Assembly (NCBI RefSeq): GCF_004348825.1 | Contig: NZ_SMJU01000001.1 | Coordinates: 496,001 to 560,000, forward strand | Length of the DNA stretch: 64,000 bases | Reading direction: 5' to 3' | From: Arundinibacter roseus | GTDB lineage: Bacteria; Bacteroidota; Bacteroidia; Cytophagales; Spirosomataceae | Shown here: positions 23,961 to 33,140 of the stretch, one piece after another | Layout: every line of letters starts with the position of its first letter | Position numbering within the stretch: the stretch's first letter is position 1 | The notes under the pieces: generated by a model | What the model was told of the DNA's origin: nothing | Databases searched by the model: none | What the model saw: only the letters and a program-made list of their open reading frames with translations | Position numbers and translations under genes: made by a program

Positions 23961-26372
23961 ATGGAAATAAATCGTGAGCATAGGGTTGAAAATCTGGCAA
24001 ACAAATCAATCGACAGCCGGGCGTTGTTTGCCCTGGAAGCGGTTGAAATGGGTATTTGGGATATTGACCTGACCGATCATTCGTATTGGTGCAATGAGCG
24101 TTGCCGACAGCTGTGCGGCATGAGTTCCGAAGACGTGTGGTCGTATAAACAACTGCTGAAAAGCCTGCATCCGACGGACCGCCTCCGGCTCAACACCCGG
24201 ATTCAGGAAGCGCTTACCAATCCGGCGCAAAAACGATTTGACGTGGAGTTCAGAATGTCTTCTGAAAATGACCAAACAGAATCGTGGTTTTACGGCAGCG
24301 GACAGGTATTTTTTGATACAAATGGAAATGCCTGCCGACTCACCGGAACGCTCCAGAAAAAGACCGAATCCTGCCTGGATCAGCAAACGGCAGTGCAAAG
24401 GCAAGTAGAAGTTGAACAACAGAAACTGGTTGCCATTCTGGATGTTAGTCATGAGTTTATTGGATTGGCAGGCGTAGATTTAACCATTCAATATCTCAAT
24501 CCGGAAGCGTTACATATGCTGGGATGGGACAACTGGCAAGGCAAAAAAATGCTGGATTGTGTATATATCGACGACCTGCCCGTAGCCCAAAAAGCATTGG
24601 CTGAGATTTGGGCAGAAGGACATTCCTCGCTGGAAATACGGTTTGTAAATACCCGAAACAAAAGGCCGTTTTGGCTGCACTGGAACATAGCCGTGGTCAG
24701 GGATTCGTCTTCGGATGCGATTATTGGCCTGGCTACCGTAAGTACCAATATCAATGAGCGTAAAAAAAATGAACTGGCTTTGCGCGAAAGTGAGGAGCGC
24801 TTCCGGGCCGTTGCCGACGATTCGCCCGCCTTTGTTTTTATTGCAAGCCCAACCATTGAGATTGAGTTCTTTAACAAAACATTCCTGCATTATGTTGGGC
24901 TGTCGCTACACGAAATAAAAGCAGCTACCTGGAAACAATACACGCACCCGGAAGACATTCAGCGGATTCAGGTTATTTATTCAGAATCCGTACGCGACAA
25001 GAAACCATTTACGCTCGAAGTACGTCAGCGCAGGGCCCTTGATGGTGAATACCGCTGGATTTTGTGGAAAGGAATTCCCCGCTTTGGCTGTAATGGAAAA
25101 TTACTGGGTTTTATGGGCAGCGGTATAGACATTCACGAACATCAGCTTACCGCCGAAACCCTCAAATTTAATGAGTCACGGTTCAGAACCTTAATCGAAG
25201 AAGCCCCTGTAGCAACCTGCCTGTTTGTGGGCAGAGACATGATTATTGAGGTAGCCAACGAAATCATGATTGGCTATTGGGGAAAAGATGAATCCGTGAT
25301 TGGAAAACCCCTTGCAGAGGCAGTGCCCGAGTTAATTGGGCAGCCTTTTCTGGATATTCTGGATGAGGTATACACGACCGGCCTTACCTACGAAGCCAAA
25401 GCCACCGAGGTACAACTGGAAGTGAACGGCACCCTGGGTACCTACTTTTTTGATTTTACCTATAAACCCCTGCGAAATGACGCTGGCGAAGTATATGCCA
25501 TCATGGACATGGCGATTGATGCTACGGAGGAGGTACTGGCAAAACAAGCTCTTAAAGCAAGTGAAGAACGCTACCGCAGACTAACGGCTGATTTGGAATT
25601 ACAGGTACAGCAACGGACCCGCCAATTGCAGGAATTTAATGAAGACTTGAAGCGATCCAACGAAAACCTGCAACGCTTTGCCTACGTTGCGAGCCACGAT
25701 TTGCAGGAGCCACTACGAAAGGTGCAGCAGTTTGGCAGCTTACTTAAAAACCGCTACGCAGCTAATCTCGGGGACGGAAGCGAATACATTGATCGCATGC
25801 AACTTGCCGCTGAGCGTATGTCAAAGTTAATTGATGACTTGCTCGTATTTTCGCGTATTTCTACACATCGGGAAGAAAGAACCGTCGTTTCTCTGCCTGA
25901 TTTACTTCAATTGGTAATCAATGATCTTGAATTAAAAATTCTGGAAACGAACGCGCAGATTTTTGTGGGGGCATTGCCAACGGTACAGGGCGACCGCACC
26001 CAACTAGGCCAACTGTTTCAGAATCTGCTGAGCAATGCTCTTAAATTTCATCAGCCTGAACGGCCCGTTAAAATTGAAATTAAAGCAAGTACCCTGCTCT
26101 TTACAGAGCTGCCGCCCGGCGTTAAGCCTATTCGGGTAAGTCGGGCTTACCAGTGTATTGAAGTAATTGATAATGGTATTGGGTTTGACGAAAAATACCT
26201 GGATCGAATTTTTCAGGTTTTTCAGCGGCTGCATGGCAAAGAAGAATTTGCCGGAACGGGCATCGGCCTGGCTATTTGTGAAAAGGTGGCAACCAACCAC
26301 GGCGGGGCCATCACGGCAAGCAGTCAGCCGGGGCAGGGCGCTACGTTTCGGGTATATCTTCCGATGCAGTAG
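23961..26372 (+). CDS. Soluble multi-PAS sensor histidine kinase
   Basis: An 803-residue kinase with no membrane helix. Four PAS-like domains are visible at about 20-130, 150-270, 277-395 and 405-525, the third followed by a PAC stretch (DGEYRWILWKGIP). A coiled coil leads into HisKA with the phospho-acceptor His579 in YVASHDLQEPLRKV. The ATPase domain has FQNLLSNALKFHQPERP (N box), VIDNGIGFDEKYLDRIF and GTGIGLAICEKV (G boxes). The HDLQEPLRK type is common in cytosolic Bacteroidetes and cyanobacterial phytochrome-like kinases. No response regulator is adjacent; the signal is unknown. Confidence 0.93.
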   Translation: MEINREHRVENLANKSIDSRALFALEAVEMGIWDIDLTDHSYWCNERCRQLCGMSSEDVWSYKQLLKSLHPTDRLRLNTRIQEALTNPAQKRFDVEFRMSSENDQTESWFYGSGQVFFDTNGNACRLTGTLQKKTESCLDQQTAVQRQVEVEQQKLVAILDVSHEFIGLAGVDLTIQYLNPEALHMLGWDNWQGKKMLDCVYIDDLPVAQKALAEIWAEGHSSLEIRFVNTRNKRPFWLHWNIAVVRDSSSDAIIGLATVSTNINERKKNELALRESEERFRAVADDSPAFVFIASPTIEIEFFNKTFLHYVGLSLHEIKAATWKQYTHPEDIQRIQVIYSESVRDKKPFTLEVRQRRALDGEYRWILWKGIPRFGCNGKLLGFMGSGIDIHEHQLTAETLKFNESRFRTLIEEAPVATCLFVGRDMIIEVANEIMIGYWGKDESVIGKPLAEAVPELIGQPFLDILDEVYTTGLTYEAKATEVQLEVNGTLGTYFFDFTYKPLRNDAGEVYAIMDMAIDATEEVLAKQALKASEERYRRLTADLELQVQQRTRQLQEFNEDLKRSNENLQRFAYVASHDLQEPLRKVQQFGSLLKNRYAANLGDGSEYIDRMQLAAERMSKLIDDLLVFSRISTHREERTVVSLPDLLQLVINDLELKILETNAQIFVGALPTVQGDRTQLGQLFQNLLSNALKFHQPERPVKIEIKASTLLFTELPPGVKPIRVSRAYQCIEVIDNGIGFDEKYLDRIFQVFQRLHGKEEFAGTGIGLAICEKVATNHGGAITASSQPGQGATFRVYLPMQ

Positions 26373-26387
26373 CGCCCGGCGAGGCCT

Positions 26388-27758
26388 CTAAATTTCGCGA
26401 ATATCCATCCGGATTCGCCAGTCTTTGGGTAAATAATTGTTGGTTCGGTTGCCCAGATTTTTCATCCATCCCAGTCCAAGGCCCTTATGCTGTGCCAACA
26501 GCCACCCTTTGGGCGCGTCGGGAAGCAGCAAACTCTCTTTTTTCAGAAACTGCAGGCTATTCACTCTGTTTAGTTCTACGGTCGGCACTGCGGTGTGAAG
26601 TGCCGTACTCATGGCAAGGCCCTGCGCCGGAATGAAATCTTTGCCTTTAAACTCCCCTGCTTCGCGCAGCCACACCCCCTGCGGCAGCGCTGCGTCCAGC
26701 ATCATCAATTCTTCATGAAGATTTTTGGGTGCAAAAAGTACAGTACCGTCCGGGCGTTGCAGGTAAAAAAAGTCTTTGGGATTTTGCACCCAATCCTGAA
26801 TAGCCGCCGCATTTTTTTTGGGAACATCGTACAGCTTGCCCATGTAGCGCGAGGGCTTTCCCTGAAACGTTATGCCTTCTTTTTTCCGAAAAGCCGCCAG
26901 ATAAAACCCTTCACCCGACAGCCGATGCGGATAGCACTGATAGCCTTTGGCGCGGGCAGTCAGCCCCCATTCTTTCGGAAAATCAAGTAGAAGGTGCGTC
27001 AGGCCCTGCGCCGTAGCGAGCCACTCGGCATTCTGATCATTTTCAAATTCATTGTAGGTGCAGGTGCTGTACAGCAGCACACCGCCGGGCGCCACCAACG
27101 CATTGGCCGCGGCCAGAATCCGTTGCTGACGAGCGGCACATAACTGCACGTGCTCCGCTGACCATTCCTGAATGGCATCAGGATCTTTGCGAAAAAGCCC
27201 TTCGCCAGAGCAGGGCGCATCGACCAGCACCACATCAAAAAAACCGGTAAGTTTTTGAAACGAATCCGGGTCGTAGCTACTTGTGAAGGTTCCGGCATGC
27301 CCCCATCGTTCCAGGTTTTCTTTCAGGACCGTTACCCGGCTGCGAATCACTTCATTGGCCAGCAAAAGACTTCCTTCGGGCATCCACGAAGCCAGGAGCG
27401 TCGATTTTCCACCGGGTGCAGCGCACAAATCGAGAATCCGCAGCGGATGCTTTCGCGACACGCATTGCGACAAAGCCTCATGAATTATCATGGAAGATGC
27501 CTCTTGTACGTAATATCCGCCCGCATGAAACACGGGATCAAGCGTAAAAACCGGTCGCCTGGGCAAATAGAACCCGTCCGGGTGCCAGGGCACCCGGCTT
27601 AGCCCGGACGGGTCGTAGGCGGCTTTGGCCGGATTGAGCCGGATACTCACGGGCGACTCGTGCGCGAGTGCGTCAGCAAAGGCCGGGAAATCGGCCCCAA
27701 GCTGCGCTTTCATCGACTCCTGAAATGCCGGAGGTAAAGAAGGTTGGTGGTTTGTCAA
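26388..27758 (-). CDS. RsmB/NOP-family rRNA (cytosine-C5) methyltransferase
   Basis: A 456-residue SAM-dependent RNA methyltransferase. Motif I is LDLCAAPGGKSTLLASW, the catalytic PCSG motif is VDAPCSGEGLFRKDP, and motif VI is LLYSTCTYNEFENDQN with the second catalytic Cys. After the Rossmann domain, an RsmF-type C-terminal region follows (FYLQRPDGTVLFAPKNL). RsmF methylates 16S rRNA C1407 in E. coli; the exact site here is inferred from similarity. It converges on the kinase gene with 15 bases between stops. Confidence 0.92.
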   Translation of the reverse strand: MTNHQPSLPPAFQESMKAQLGADFPAFADALAHESPVSIRLNPAKAAYDPSGLSRVPWHPDGFYLPRRPVFTLDPVFHAGGYYVQEASSMIIHEALSQCVSRKHPLRILDLCAAPGGKSTLLASWMPEGSLLLANEVIRSRVTVLKENLERWGHAGTFTSSYDPDSFQKLTGFFDVVLVDAPCSGEGLFRKDPDAIQEWSAEHVQLCAARQQRILAAANALVAPGGVLLYSTCTYNEFENDQNAEWLATAQGLTHLLLDFPKEWGLTARAKGYQCYPHRLSGEGFYLAAFRKKEGITFQGKPSRYMGKLYDVPKKNAAAIQDWVQNPKDFFYLQRPDGTVLFAPKNLHEELMMLDAALPQGVWLREAGEFKGKDFIPAQGLAMSTALHTAVPTVELNRVNSLQFLKKESLLLPDAPKGWLLAQHKGLGLGWMKNLGNRTNNYLPKDWRIRMDIREI

Positions 27759-27791
27759 AATAAGAATCGTTGGATAAATCTCCCGTTCAGC

Positions 27792-29381
27792 TTAGGGTTT
27801 GTTACTGTCAACCTTGATCCGGGCTTCGCGGTTGGTAAGGTCCCAGGCGGTGTAAAATACGAGCTGAACAATGGGTGCCTGTTTTTCAAACATTATTTTC
27901 TCGACATCATCACCCGGCCGGTGGTAATCTTCATGAACACCTGTAAAATAAAAGATCACCGGAATACCCTTTTTGGCAAAATTGTAGTGATCTGAGCGGT
28001 AGTAAAAACGATTCGGATCCTTGGGGTCGTTAAACGTATAGTCTAGATCGTACTTAATATATTTCTCGTTGGCAGCTTCACTAATGGCGTGCAACTCTGA
28101 CGAAAGCTTATCAGAACCAATCAAATACACATACTTAGGATCCTTTTCGTGCGCCGTATCCACACGCCCGATCATGTCAATATTCAGGTTGGCTACGGTA
28201 TTGGCCAACGGCAAAAGCGGATTTTCGGAATAGTAAGCCGATCCAAACAACCCCTTCTCTTCACCCGTTACGTTCAGAAACAGGATACTGCGGCGCGGGC
28301 CGTGGCCATTGGCCTTGGCTTTGCTGAATGCTTCGGCCAATTCGAGCAGCGAAACCGTACCGGAGCCGTCGTCGTCGGCACCATTGTTGATTTGTCCGTC
28401 CGCCGAAATCCCGATATGGTCAATGTGAGCCGAAATTACCAGTACCTCGTCTTTTTTATCTGTACCTTCCAAAAAGGCCGCAATGTTTTCCGTTTCGATG
28501 GTTTCGCTGTTGCGTTCTACCCGCAGCGCAACGTTGCCTTGGGGAGCTTTGCTTACCGGCGTTCCTTTTTTGGAAATATCGGCCTTTAAGCCCTCCACTT
28601 TTTTTAGCGAGGTTCCCAGCAGTTTGGCGCCCATTTCGCCAGACACCGTAAATACGGCCACGTTGCTCAGCGACTCATCTACGGGCTTCATCGTCAGGCG
28701 GCTCACACGTTGTGACATCACGGCCCGCTGCCGAACGAGCTGCTCAAAATCGTTACCGCTTTTTTCAGAAATCATAAAGACATATTTAGCTCCTTTGGCA
28801 AAGGCCGCCGTAGCTTTGCGTTGCCAGGCCGTCGGATTATTCCAGCTTGACTTTTCTTCGTTGCCATTCACAAGGTATTTTCCGTTGGCATCCTGCGGCT
28901 CACCTTCCAGAATAACCACCGCTTTCCCCGTCACATCCAGTTCTTTATAGTCGTTATACTGCGCGGCGTCTATCCCATAACCGGCAAAAACCGTGGGTAC
29001 CGACACCTCGCCATCGGTGGTAAGCAGGCCATTCAGAAAAAAATCTTTGTTGAACTCAAACGATTTCCCTTCGGCCTTAACCGCCACATCGCCCCAGGTT
29101 TTGCGATAGAGATTATATTTCTGGAAATAGCTTTTGGACCCGTCGGCTTCTGTCACAAGGGGAGTCAGGCCGTAGGATTTGAAATATTTAGCTACATACT
29201 CTGCGGCTTTTTTCTGTCCGGGCGAGCCCGTATCGCGGCCTTCGAGGCTGTCAGAAGCAATAATTACCAGGTGCTTTTTGAGATCTGCCGGCGTGATGCT
29301 TTCGGCATATTGGGTGGCCACATCCTGCGCCTGTCCAAGTGTTGCGGTCAGAAGCAGACCACCCAAGAGGTATTTGTTCAT
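27792..29381 (-). CDS. Secreted M28-family zinc aminopeptidase
   Basis: A 529-residue exported peptidase with a signal peptide (MNKYLLGGLLLTATLGQAQ). A protease-associated insert occupies roughly residues 100-290. The M28 metal ligands are visible in SAHIDHIG, NNGADDDGSG, VTGEEKGLFGS (catalytic Glu), NIDMIGRVD and GVHEDYHRPGD. It likely trims peptides in the periplasm or outside the cell for nutrition. A perfect 8-bp inverted repeat (TTATTTGT/ACAAATAA, 29429-29451) lies upstream of its start. Confidence 0.92.
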   Translation of the reverse strand: MNKYLLGGLLLTATLGQAQDVATQYAESITPADLKKHLVIIASDSLEGRDTGSPGQKKAAEYVAKYFKSYGLTPLVTEADGSKSYFQKYNLYRKTWGDVAVKAEGKSFEFNKDFFLNGLLTTDGEVSVPTVFAGYGIDAAQYNDYKELDVTGKAVVILEGEPQDANGKYLVNGNEEKSSWNNPTAWQRKATAAFAKGAKYVFMISEKSGNDFEQLVRQRAVMSQRVSRLTMKPVDESLSNVAVFTVSGEMGAKLLGTSLKKVEGLKADISKKGTPVSKAPQGNVALRVERNSETIETENIAAFLEGTDKKDEVLVISAHIDHIGISADGQINNGADDDGSGTVSLLELAEAFSKAKANGHGPRRSILFLNVTGEEKGLFGSAYYSENPLLPLANTVANLNIDMIGRVDTAHEKDPKYVYLIGSDKLSSELHAISEAANEKYIKYDLDYTFNDPKDPNRFYYRSDHYNFAKKGIPVIFYFTGVHEDYHRPGDDVEKIMFEKQAPIVQLVFYTAWDLTNREARIKVDSNKP

Positions 29382-29539
29382 TGAAAAGTGTTTGATTTAG
29401 ATGGTTAGATCCACAAAACGGTGGCTCATTATTTGTTTGTATGACAAATAACGTAATTCTGCCCGTGAATGTGAAATGAGCATGTAAACAGCACCTGACT
29501 TACGCGCAGCAAACGCCAATGCCTCTGCAAAACTTTGTG

Positions 29540-29547
29540 TATCTTTG
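29540..29547 (+). promoter_or_regulatory. Consensus -7 promoter element of the toxin-antitoxin pair
   Basis: TATCTTTG, an exact TAnnTTTG match, 44 bases before the antitoxin start. Confidence 0.5.
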
Positions 29548-29591
29548 ATTTGTTAGATCTAAATGGTGTAACTGGTTAAACGTGATTTCTT

Positions 29592-29780
29592 ATGAGAGTG
29601 ATTGACAAAGTAATATTCAAAAAAGCACTCATTGAGTTAGCAAGTAATGATCCTGTGTATTTGCGGGAACTATTGCTGGAAGTAAAGGATGACTTAAAAA
29701 AGGCAAAACGTAAACGACTTGAAGAAATCGTAAATGAAGATTTCGAGGAATACGAGGAGGTATTTAGAGCATTAGCATGA
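29592..29780 (+). CDS. Putative antitoxin of a Doc-type toxin-antitoxin pair
   Basis: A 62-residue, highly charged helical protein (RELLLEVKDDLKKAKRKRLE; EDFEEYEEVFRALA). It has no recognised domain. Its stop overlaps the start of the Doc-like gene in an ATGA (29777-29780), and the order small acidic protein then Fic/Doc is the usual antitoxin-toxin layout. The role is inferred from that context. It appears intact although the toxin is broken. Confidence 0.65.
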   Translation: MRVIDKVIFKKALIELASNDPVYLRELLLEVKDDLKKAKRKRLEEIVNEDFEEYEEVFRALA

Positions 29781-30171
29781 TTGTAGATTATCTTGATAAA
29801 GACGACATTGTCTTCATAAATAAAAGAACAGTATCAGAGCATGGAGGCAATTTTATGCCTCCGGCAAATTTCCTCCATGAAGAAAATCTGGATTACCTGT
29901 TGGAAGCCGTACAGGCTGAGATGTTTGGCGAGCCGCTGTATCAGCTGCGTTGTACTGCCTCAACATCATTGGCAATCACATATTCACCGATGGCAACAAA
30001 CGTACCGGGCTTGGGGCAGCTCTTGCATTCCTAAAATTGAATGGAATGCGTTTGGATAAAAGCATGTCTAATGAATATCTGTATGAGTTTATCATTCGGA
30101 CCGCCTCCGGCCAATCGAGCCTGGACGAATGCCGATTCTGGTTTGCATCGCATGTAGTAGCTACATCCTAA
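29777..30171 (+). pseudogene. Death-on-curing (Doc/Fic) toxin, frameshifted
   Basis: The 5' frame from 29777 reads as a normal Doc N-terminus (VFINKRTVSEHGG; LEAVQAEMFGEPLY) and then degenerates. From about 29943 another frame continues the family exactly: AALYCLNIIGNHIF, then the Fic motif HIFTDGNKRTG with its catalytic His, then the C-terminal SNEYLYEFIIRTASGQ. Between PLY and AALY the family normally has about six or seven more residues, so an internal deletion of roughly 20 bases explains both the gap and the frame change. Doc toxins phosphorylate EF-Tu; this copy should be inactive unless frameshifting occurs. Confidence 0.85.
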
Positions 30172-30499
30172 GTTTTTCAAAAACAATTTCTTCTGAATTT
30201 TCAAGTTTTTTGTACTAACCTTGTAATAAATTATAGGTTACTTTTTATACAAATAAAATTGTATACAATAGATACTTATTTTTTCATAAAAAACACTTTT
30301 TACTCACCTGATTTTAGATCTATTTCCTAAGTACCAGATACATAATTTTTGTTTTATTGAATTAAACAAATAAAAATTATCAATAATCATTTAATATAAG
30401 CCAACAAACCTACGCTACATTTTGTTATTTAAGATAAAGATAAATAACTTACATTTACATATTTTTTAAATCAAAGCACTCACTAAATATAACTTACCG
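30172..30499. other. Very AT-rich intergenic region
   Basis: About 330 bases, strongly AT-rich with several A and T runs, between the broken Doc gene and the first LuxR-type regulator gene. No gene, terminator or repeat is convincing. Confidence 0.4.
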
Positions 30500-31276
30500 G
30501 TGATTTTAGATGATTCGATCAGTTCTATTCTTAATTACTGGGAAACGCTCAATCCTCGTTTTTCAGATCAGGAGTTAGAAAAGGCCATTCTACCTTTAAA
30601 AAACTTCGGGCAGTTGTCGCAGTTGACAGAAGGCTACAAAGCTTTTCTGAATACCCGCAGCAAAAGTACCCTGATAGCTTTTGGTGAGAGTGATTATCTG
30701 TTGGGTATCCCTACCTACATTTTTCATAATGACCCAATCCGGATATTGGTAAGTAAACTGAGTAGCTCTGCCCAACAAGATCTACATTTTCTACTCAATG
30801 AACTAGGCCGCCACCTTCATCAAAAGCAACTTGCTCCGTCTGCGATGCAGGAGATAACTCTGGGTGGAGTGGAGATATGGAGTAGTCATCTGGTTAAAAA
30901 GAAATTGCTCATCAGGCTACGTTCGTTAATGAAAGATGCAGATCACACACCTGCGCTTGCGCTACTTTCTATATGGGATGTTTCTCATCTGATGCGCCCT
31001 GCTGCCTGTTGGGGAAAGTTTGTTGTGAAGCAGGGCGCTGATACGCAGCTGCTCTTTTCGAGAGAGGGTAAATCTTTCGAGAAAAACATTTTCACAACGC
31101 GGGAATCAGCCATTATGCAACAGTTCATGAAGCAGAAAAGTAATGAATACATTGCCCGAAAATTTGAAATCAGCCTTCATACGGTGTGGCAGCATCAAAA
31201 AAACATGATTGCCAAAACGGGTACGATCAATCGTACTTCTCTGATATCCTTAGCTCAGATTGCCGATATTGCCTAA
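30500..31276 (+). CDS. LuxR-type helix-turn-helix transcriptional regulator (first of a pair)
   Basis: A 258-residue protein. The C-terminal 65 residues are a GerE/LuxR HTH: TTRESAIMQQFMKQKSNEYI then ARKFEISLHTVWQHQKNM. The N-terminal 190 residues lack a receiver signature and may be a PAS-like sensor; I cannot classify them. The start is a GTG at 30500, as no ATG lies in frame near the N-terminus. It is followed 16 bases later by a second regulator of the same build. Confidence 0.85.
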   Translation: MILDDSISSILNYWETLNPRFSDQELEKAILPLKNFGQLSQLTEGYKAFLNTRSKSTLIAFGESDYLLGIPTYIFHNDPIRILVSKLSSSAQQDLHFLLNELGRHLHQKQLAPSAMQEITLGGVEIWSSHLVKKKLLIRLRSLMKDADHTPALALLSIWDVSHLMRPAACWGKFVVKQGADTQLLFSREGKSFEKNIFTTRESAIMQQFMKQKSNEYIARKFEISLHTVWQHQKNMIAKTGTINRTSLISLAQIADIA

Positions 31277-31292
31277 TCAACTAACTATACAC

Positions 31293-32111
31293 ATGCCCGA
31301 CAACTTCGCCATAAAGCAGAAACGTTTCCCGATTCCTCCCGAGAGTGGCTTGACTGGTATGATCCCTATACCTAAGGAGTCTCAAAAAGTCATTCCCATT
31401 TCTTACCCTTTGCCCGAAGGGCTCGACCTGCCGGGAGAATTTTCGACTTTTCAACTAACAGATATACTGCACGGGGCTGTGCTATTGGCAGATAGCGCTA
31501 CGCTGCACGTACATCCAACGTCCAACGGAACAACCCACTTTTTGGGAAGAACCCTGGATGAATCTATCCTGACTTATTTATATAAAAATGCCACAATTGA
31601 GCAATTTCATGTAGTCGACCAGCTGGCTCAATGGCTAGACATGCACAAAGCACAGATTCCCTTTTTTTATAAAGACAAATTTGAACTTATCGTGAGCGGC
31701 ATCAAAATTCAGCATGCAGACGGGCATTGGGTAAGCCTGCACGCACATGTGATTCCGTATCATGGTTCCAAAAAACCAACAGCAACTTTCTGCATTACGC
31801 TGCGCGAAATTACCTACCTTCTAGACTCGCGGGACGTGTGGGCGCGGCTTAGCTTTGGCGGCCTCGAAAAGACAGCCTTTGCCTGGCATTCGTCCTACGA
31901 AATTCAAAAGAATAAAGACCTGCTGAGTGACCGCGAAAAACAGATTTTGTTTTTGATCCGGCAACAAAAAACCGATCAGGAGATCGGCGACCTCCTGTAT
32001 ATCAGCAAACATACGGTGCATCAGCATCGCAAAAACATGATTGCACGGCTGGGAGTCGTCGACTCTACTGCCCTGATTGAACTTGCCCTGCTGACTCGCT
32101 TACTGAACTAA
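31293..32111 (+). CDS. LuxR-type helix-turn-helix transcriptional regulator (second of a pair)
   Basis: A 272-residue paralog of the preceding gene. The ATG at 31293 is used, since a TTG upstream would overlap the first gene. The HTH is LSDREKQILFLIRQQKTDQE followed by IGDLLYISKHTVHQHRKNMI. The middle part (FELIVSGIKIQHADGHWVSL ... FCITLREITYLL) resembles a PAS fold. Its 3' end overlaps the convergent sigma factor gene by 12 bases. Confidence 0.87.
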   Translation: MPDNFAIKQKRFPIPPESGLTGMIPIPKESQKVIPISYPLPEGLDLPGEFSTFQLTDILHGAVLLADSATLHVHPTSNGTTHFLGRTLDESILTYLYKNATIEQFHVVDQLAQWLDMHKAQIPFFYKDKFELIVSGIKIQHADGHWVSLHAHVIPYHGSKKPTATFCITLREITYLLDSRDVWARLSFGGLEKTAFAWHSSYEIQKNKDLLSDREKQILFLIRQQKTDQEIGDLLYISKHTVHQHRKNMIARLGVVDSTALIELALLTRLLN

Positions 32112-32711
32112 CTCTCTAAAAATAACCGCAGACGACGGAATACTCTCCCGGAGTTTTTTCAGGCATTTCTTTTTCATCCGTATGGTAGCGGGAAGATTGT
32201 AGATCCGCATTTTACGGTCAATTTCACTATCGTTCAGGTTGTCGATGCATATCAGATGCAGCATTTCGCGGTAGTGCGGTTCCTGCTGTGAAATATGCTT
32301 CATGAGCAGCTTTTTGAGAGCAATGCTCGTTTCTTCGGGCAGATCGCTCGGTTCGGTTTCTGCCAAAGTATCGCTTACTTCTTCAATGGATACGCAGGGG
32401 TTTTCGCTGAAAAACTGAATCGTTCGACGAGCTTTATTTCGAAAAATTCCGCAAAAGTAGGTTGCGAGCCGGGCATCTTCCCGAAACTGATCCTTTTGAA
32501 GGTTTTCAATCAAGGTCAGAAAACTATCCATAAACAAATCCTCAAAGAGGCTGTCACGGTCGGGGGCGTCAATCCGGAACTGCATACTGAGAGCCTGACG
32601 ATGCTTCGTACAGGCAGTAAATAAGGCCTCTATTGCCTTACTACGGGACATTTCATCTCCTTTCAACGCCTGAATAAGGAGTTGATCCGGTGGTATCGGT
32701 GCGTTTTTCAT
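32100..32711 (-). CDS. ECF-like RNA polymerase sigma factor (divergent)
   Basis: A 203-residue protein with a sigma-70 region 2 pattern (DSLFEDLFMDSFLTLIENL ... LATYFCGIFRNKARR) and a region 4-like C-terminus (EMLHLICIDNLNDSEIDRKM), where the last helices are less conserved (MKKKCLKKLRESI). This weak region 4 is seen in a group of Bacteroidetes sigma factors. It overlaps the LuxR-type gene by 12 bases tail to tail. Targets unknown. Confidence 0.8.
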   Translation of the reverse strand: MKNAPIPPDQLLIQALKGDEMSRSKAIEALFTACTKHRQALSMQFRIDAPDRDSLFEDLFMDSFLTLIENLQKDQFREDARLATYFCGIFRNKARRTIQFFSENPCVSIEEVSDTLAETEPSDLPEETSIALKKLLMKHISQQEPHYREMLHLICIDNLNDSEIDRKMRIYNLPATIRMKKKCLKKLRESIPSSAVIFRELVQ

Positions 32712-33140
32712 TACTTAAAAGGGCGCTATTCATTGGGAGTTTACATTGGCAACAAAGGTAAGTCCCAATACGGAACCATAAACTACCCAAAAAGGGTATT
32801 TTGCAATTCAGTTTACATACATATGTGCAATTTTTAATACCTTATACATCAGAACATTAACCCGTAATTTCTATCATTTGGCTTTTTTTCTGCCTTTAAA
32901 AAAAAGAACTGCCTGGTACTAAAGAACAGAAGGGAATATTTAACTCTCTGATTACGTATACATTAGGATACAAATCAGAGGATCTATATTACTTTATTAG
33001 TGTGTGTGTAGTTCTTAAAGGTGTAAACGACAAATAGGTGATCATAAGCACCATGGGTTTACACCTTTTTTGTTTTTCCAGGAAAGCGCTAACGGGTCAG
33101 GCTGATAAACACAAAACTCTTTTTTGTAAAGAAAAGAGCT
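32712..33140. other. Intergenic region with a long leader before the large kinase gene
   Basis: About 430 bases between the divergent sigma factor and kinase genes. It contains the hairpin at 33017-33068. The rest shows no clear element. Confidence 0.4.
33017..33071 (+). terminator. Branched hairpin followed by T tract (terminator or attenuator)
   Basis: A perfect 12-bp stem, AAAGGTGTAAAC (33017-33028) with GTTTACACCTTT (33057-33068), runs into a T tract. Its 28-base loop contains a smaller hairpin (GGTG 33037-33040 with CACC 33049-33052). It ends 70 bases before the start codon of the kinase gene on the same strand, with no gene upstream to terminate, so it may be an attenuator or the end of a small RNA. 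Confidence 0.6.
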
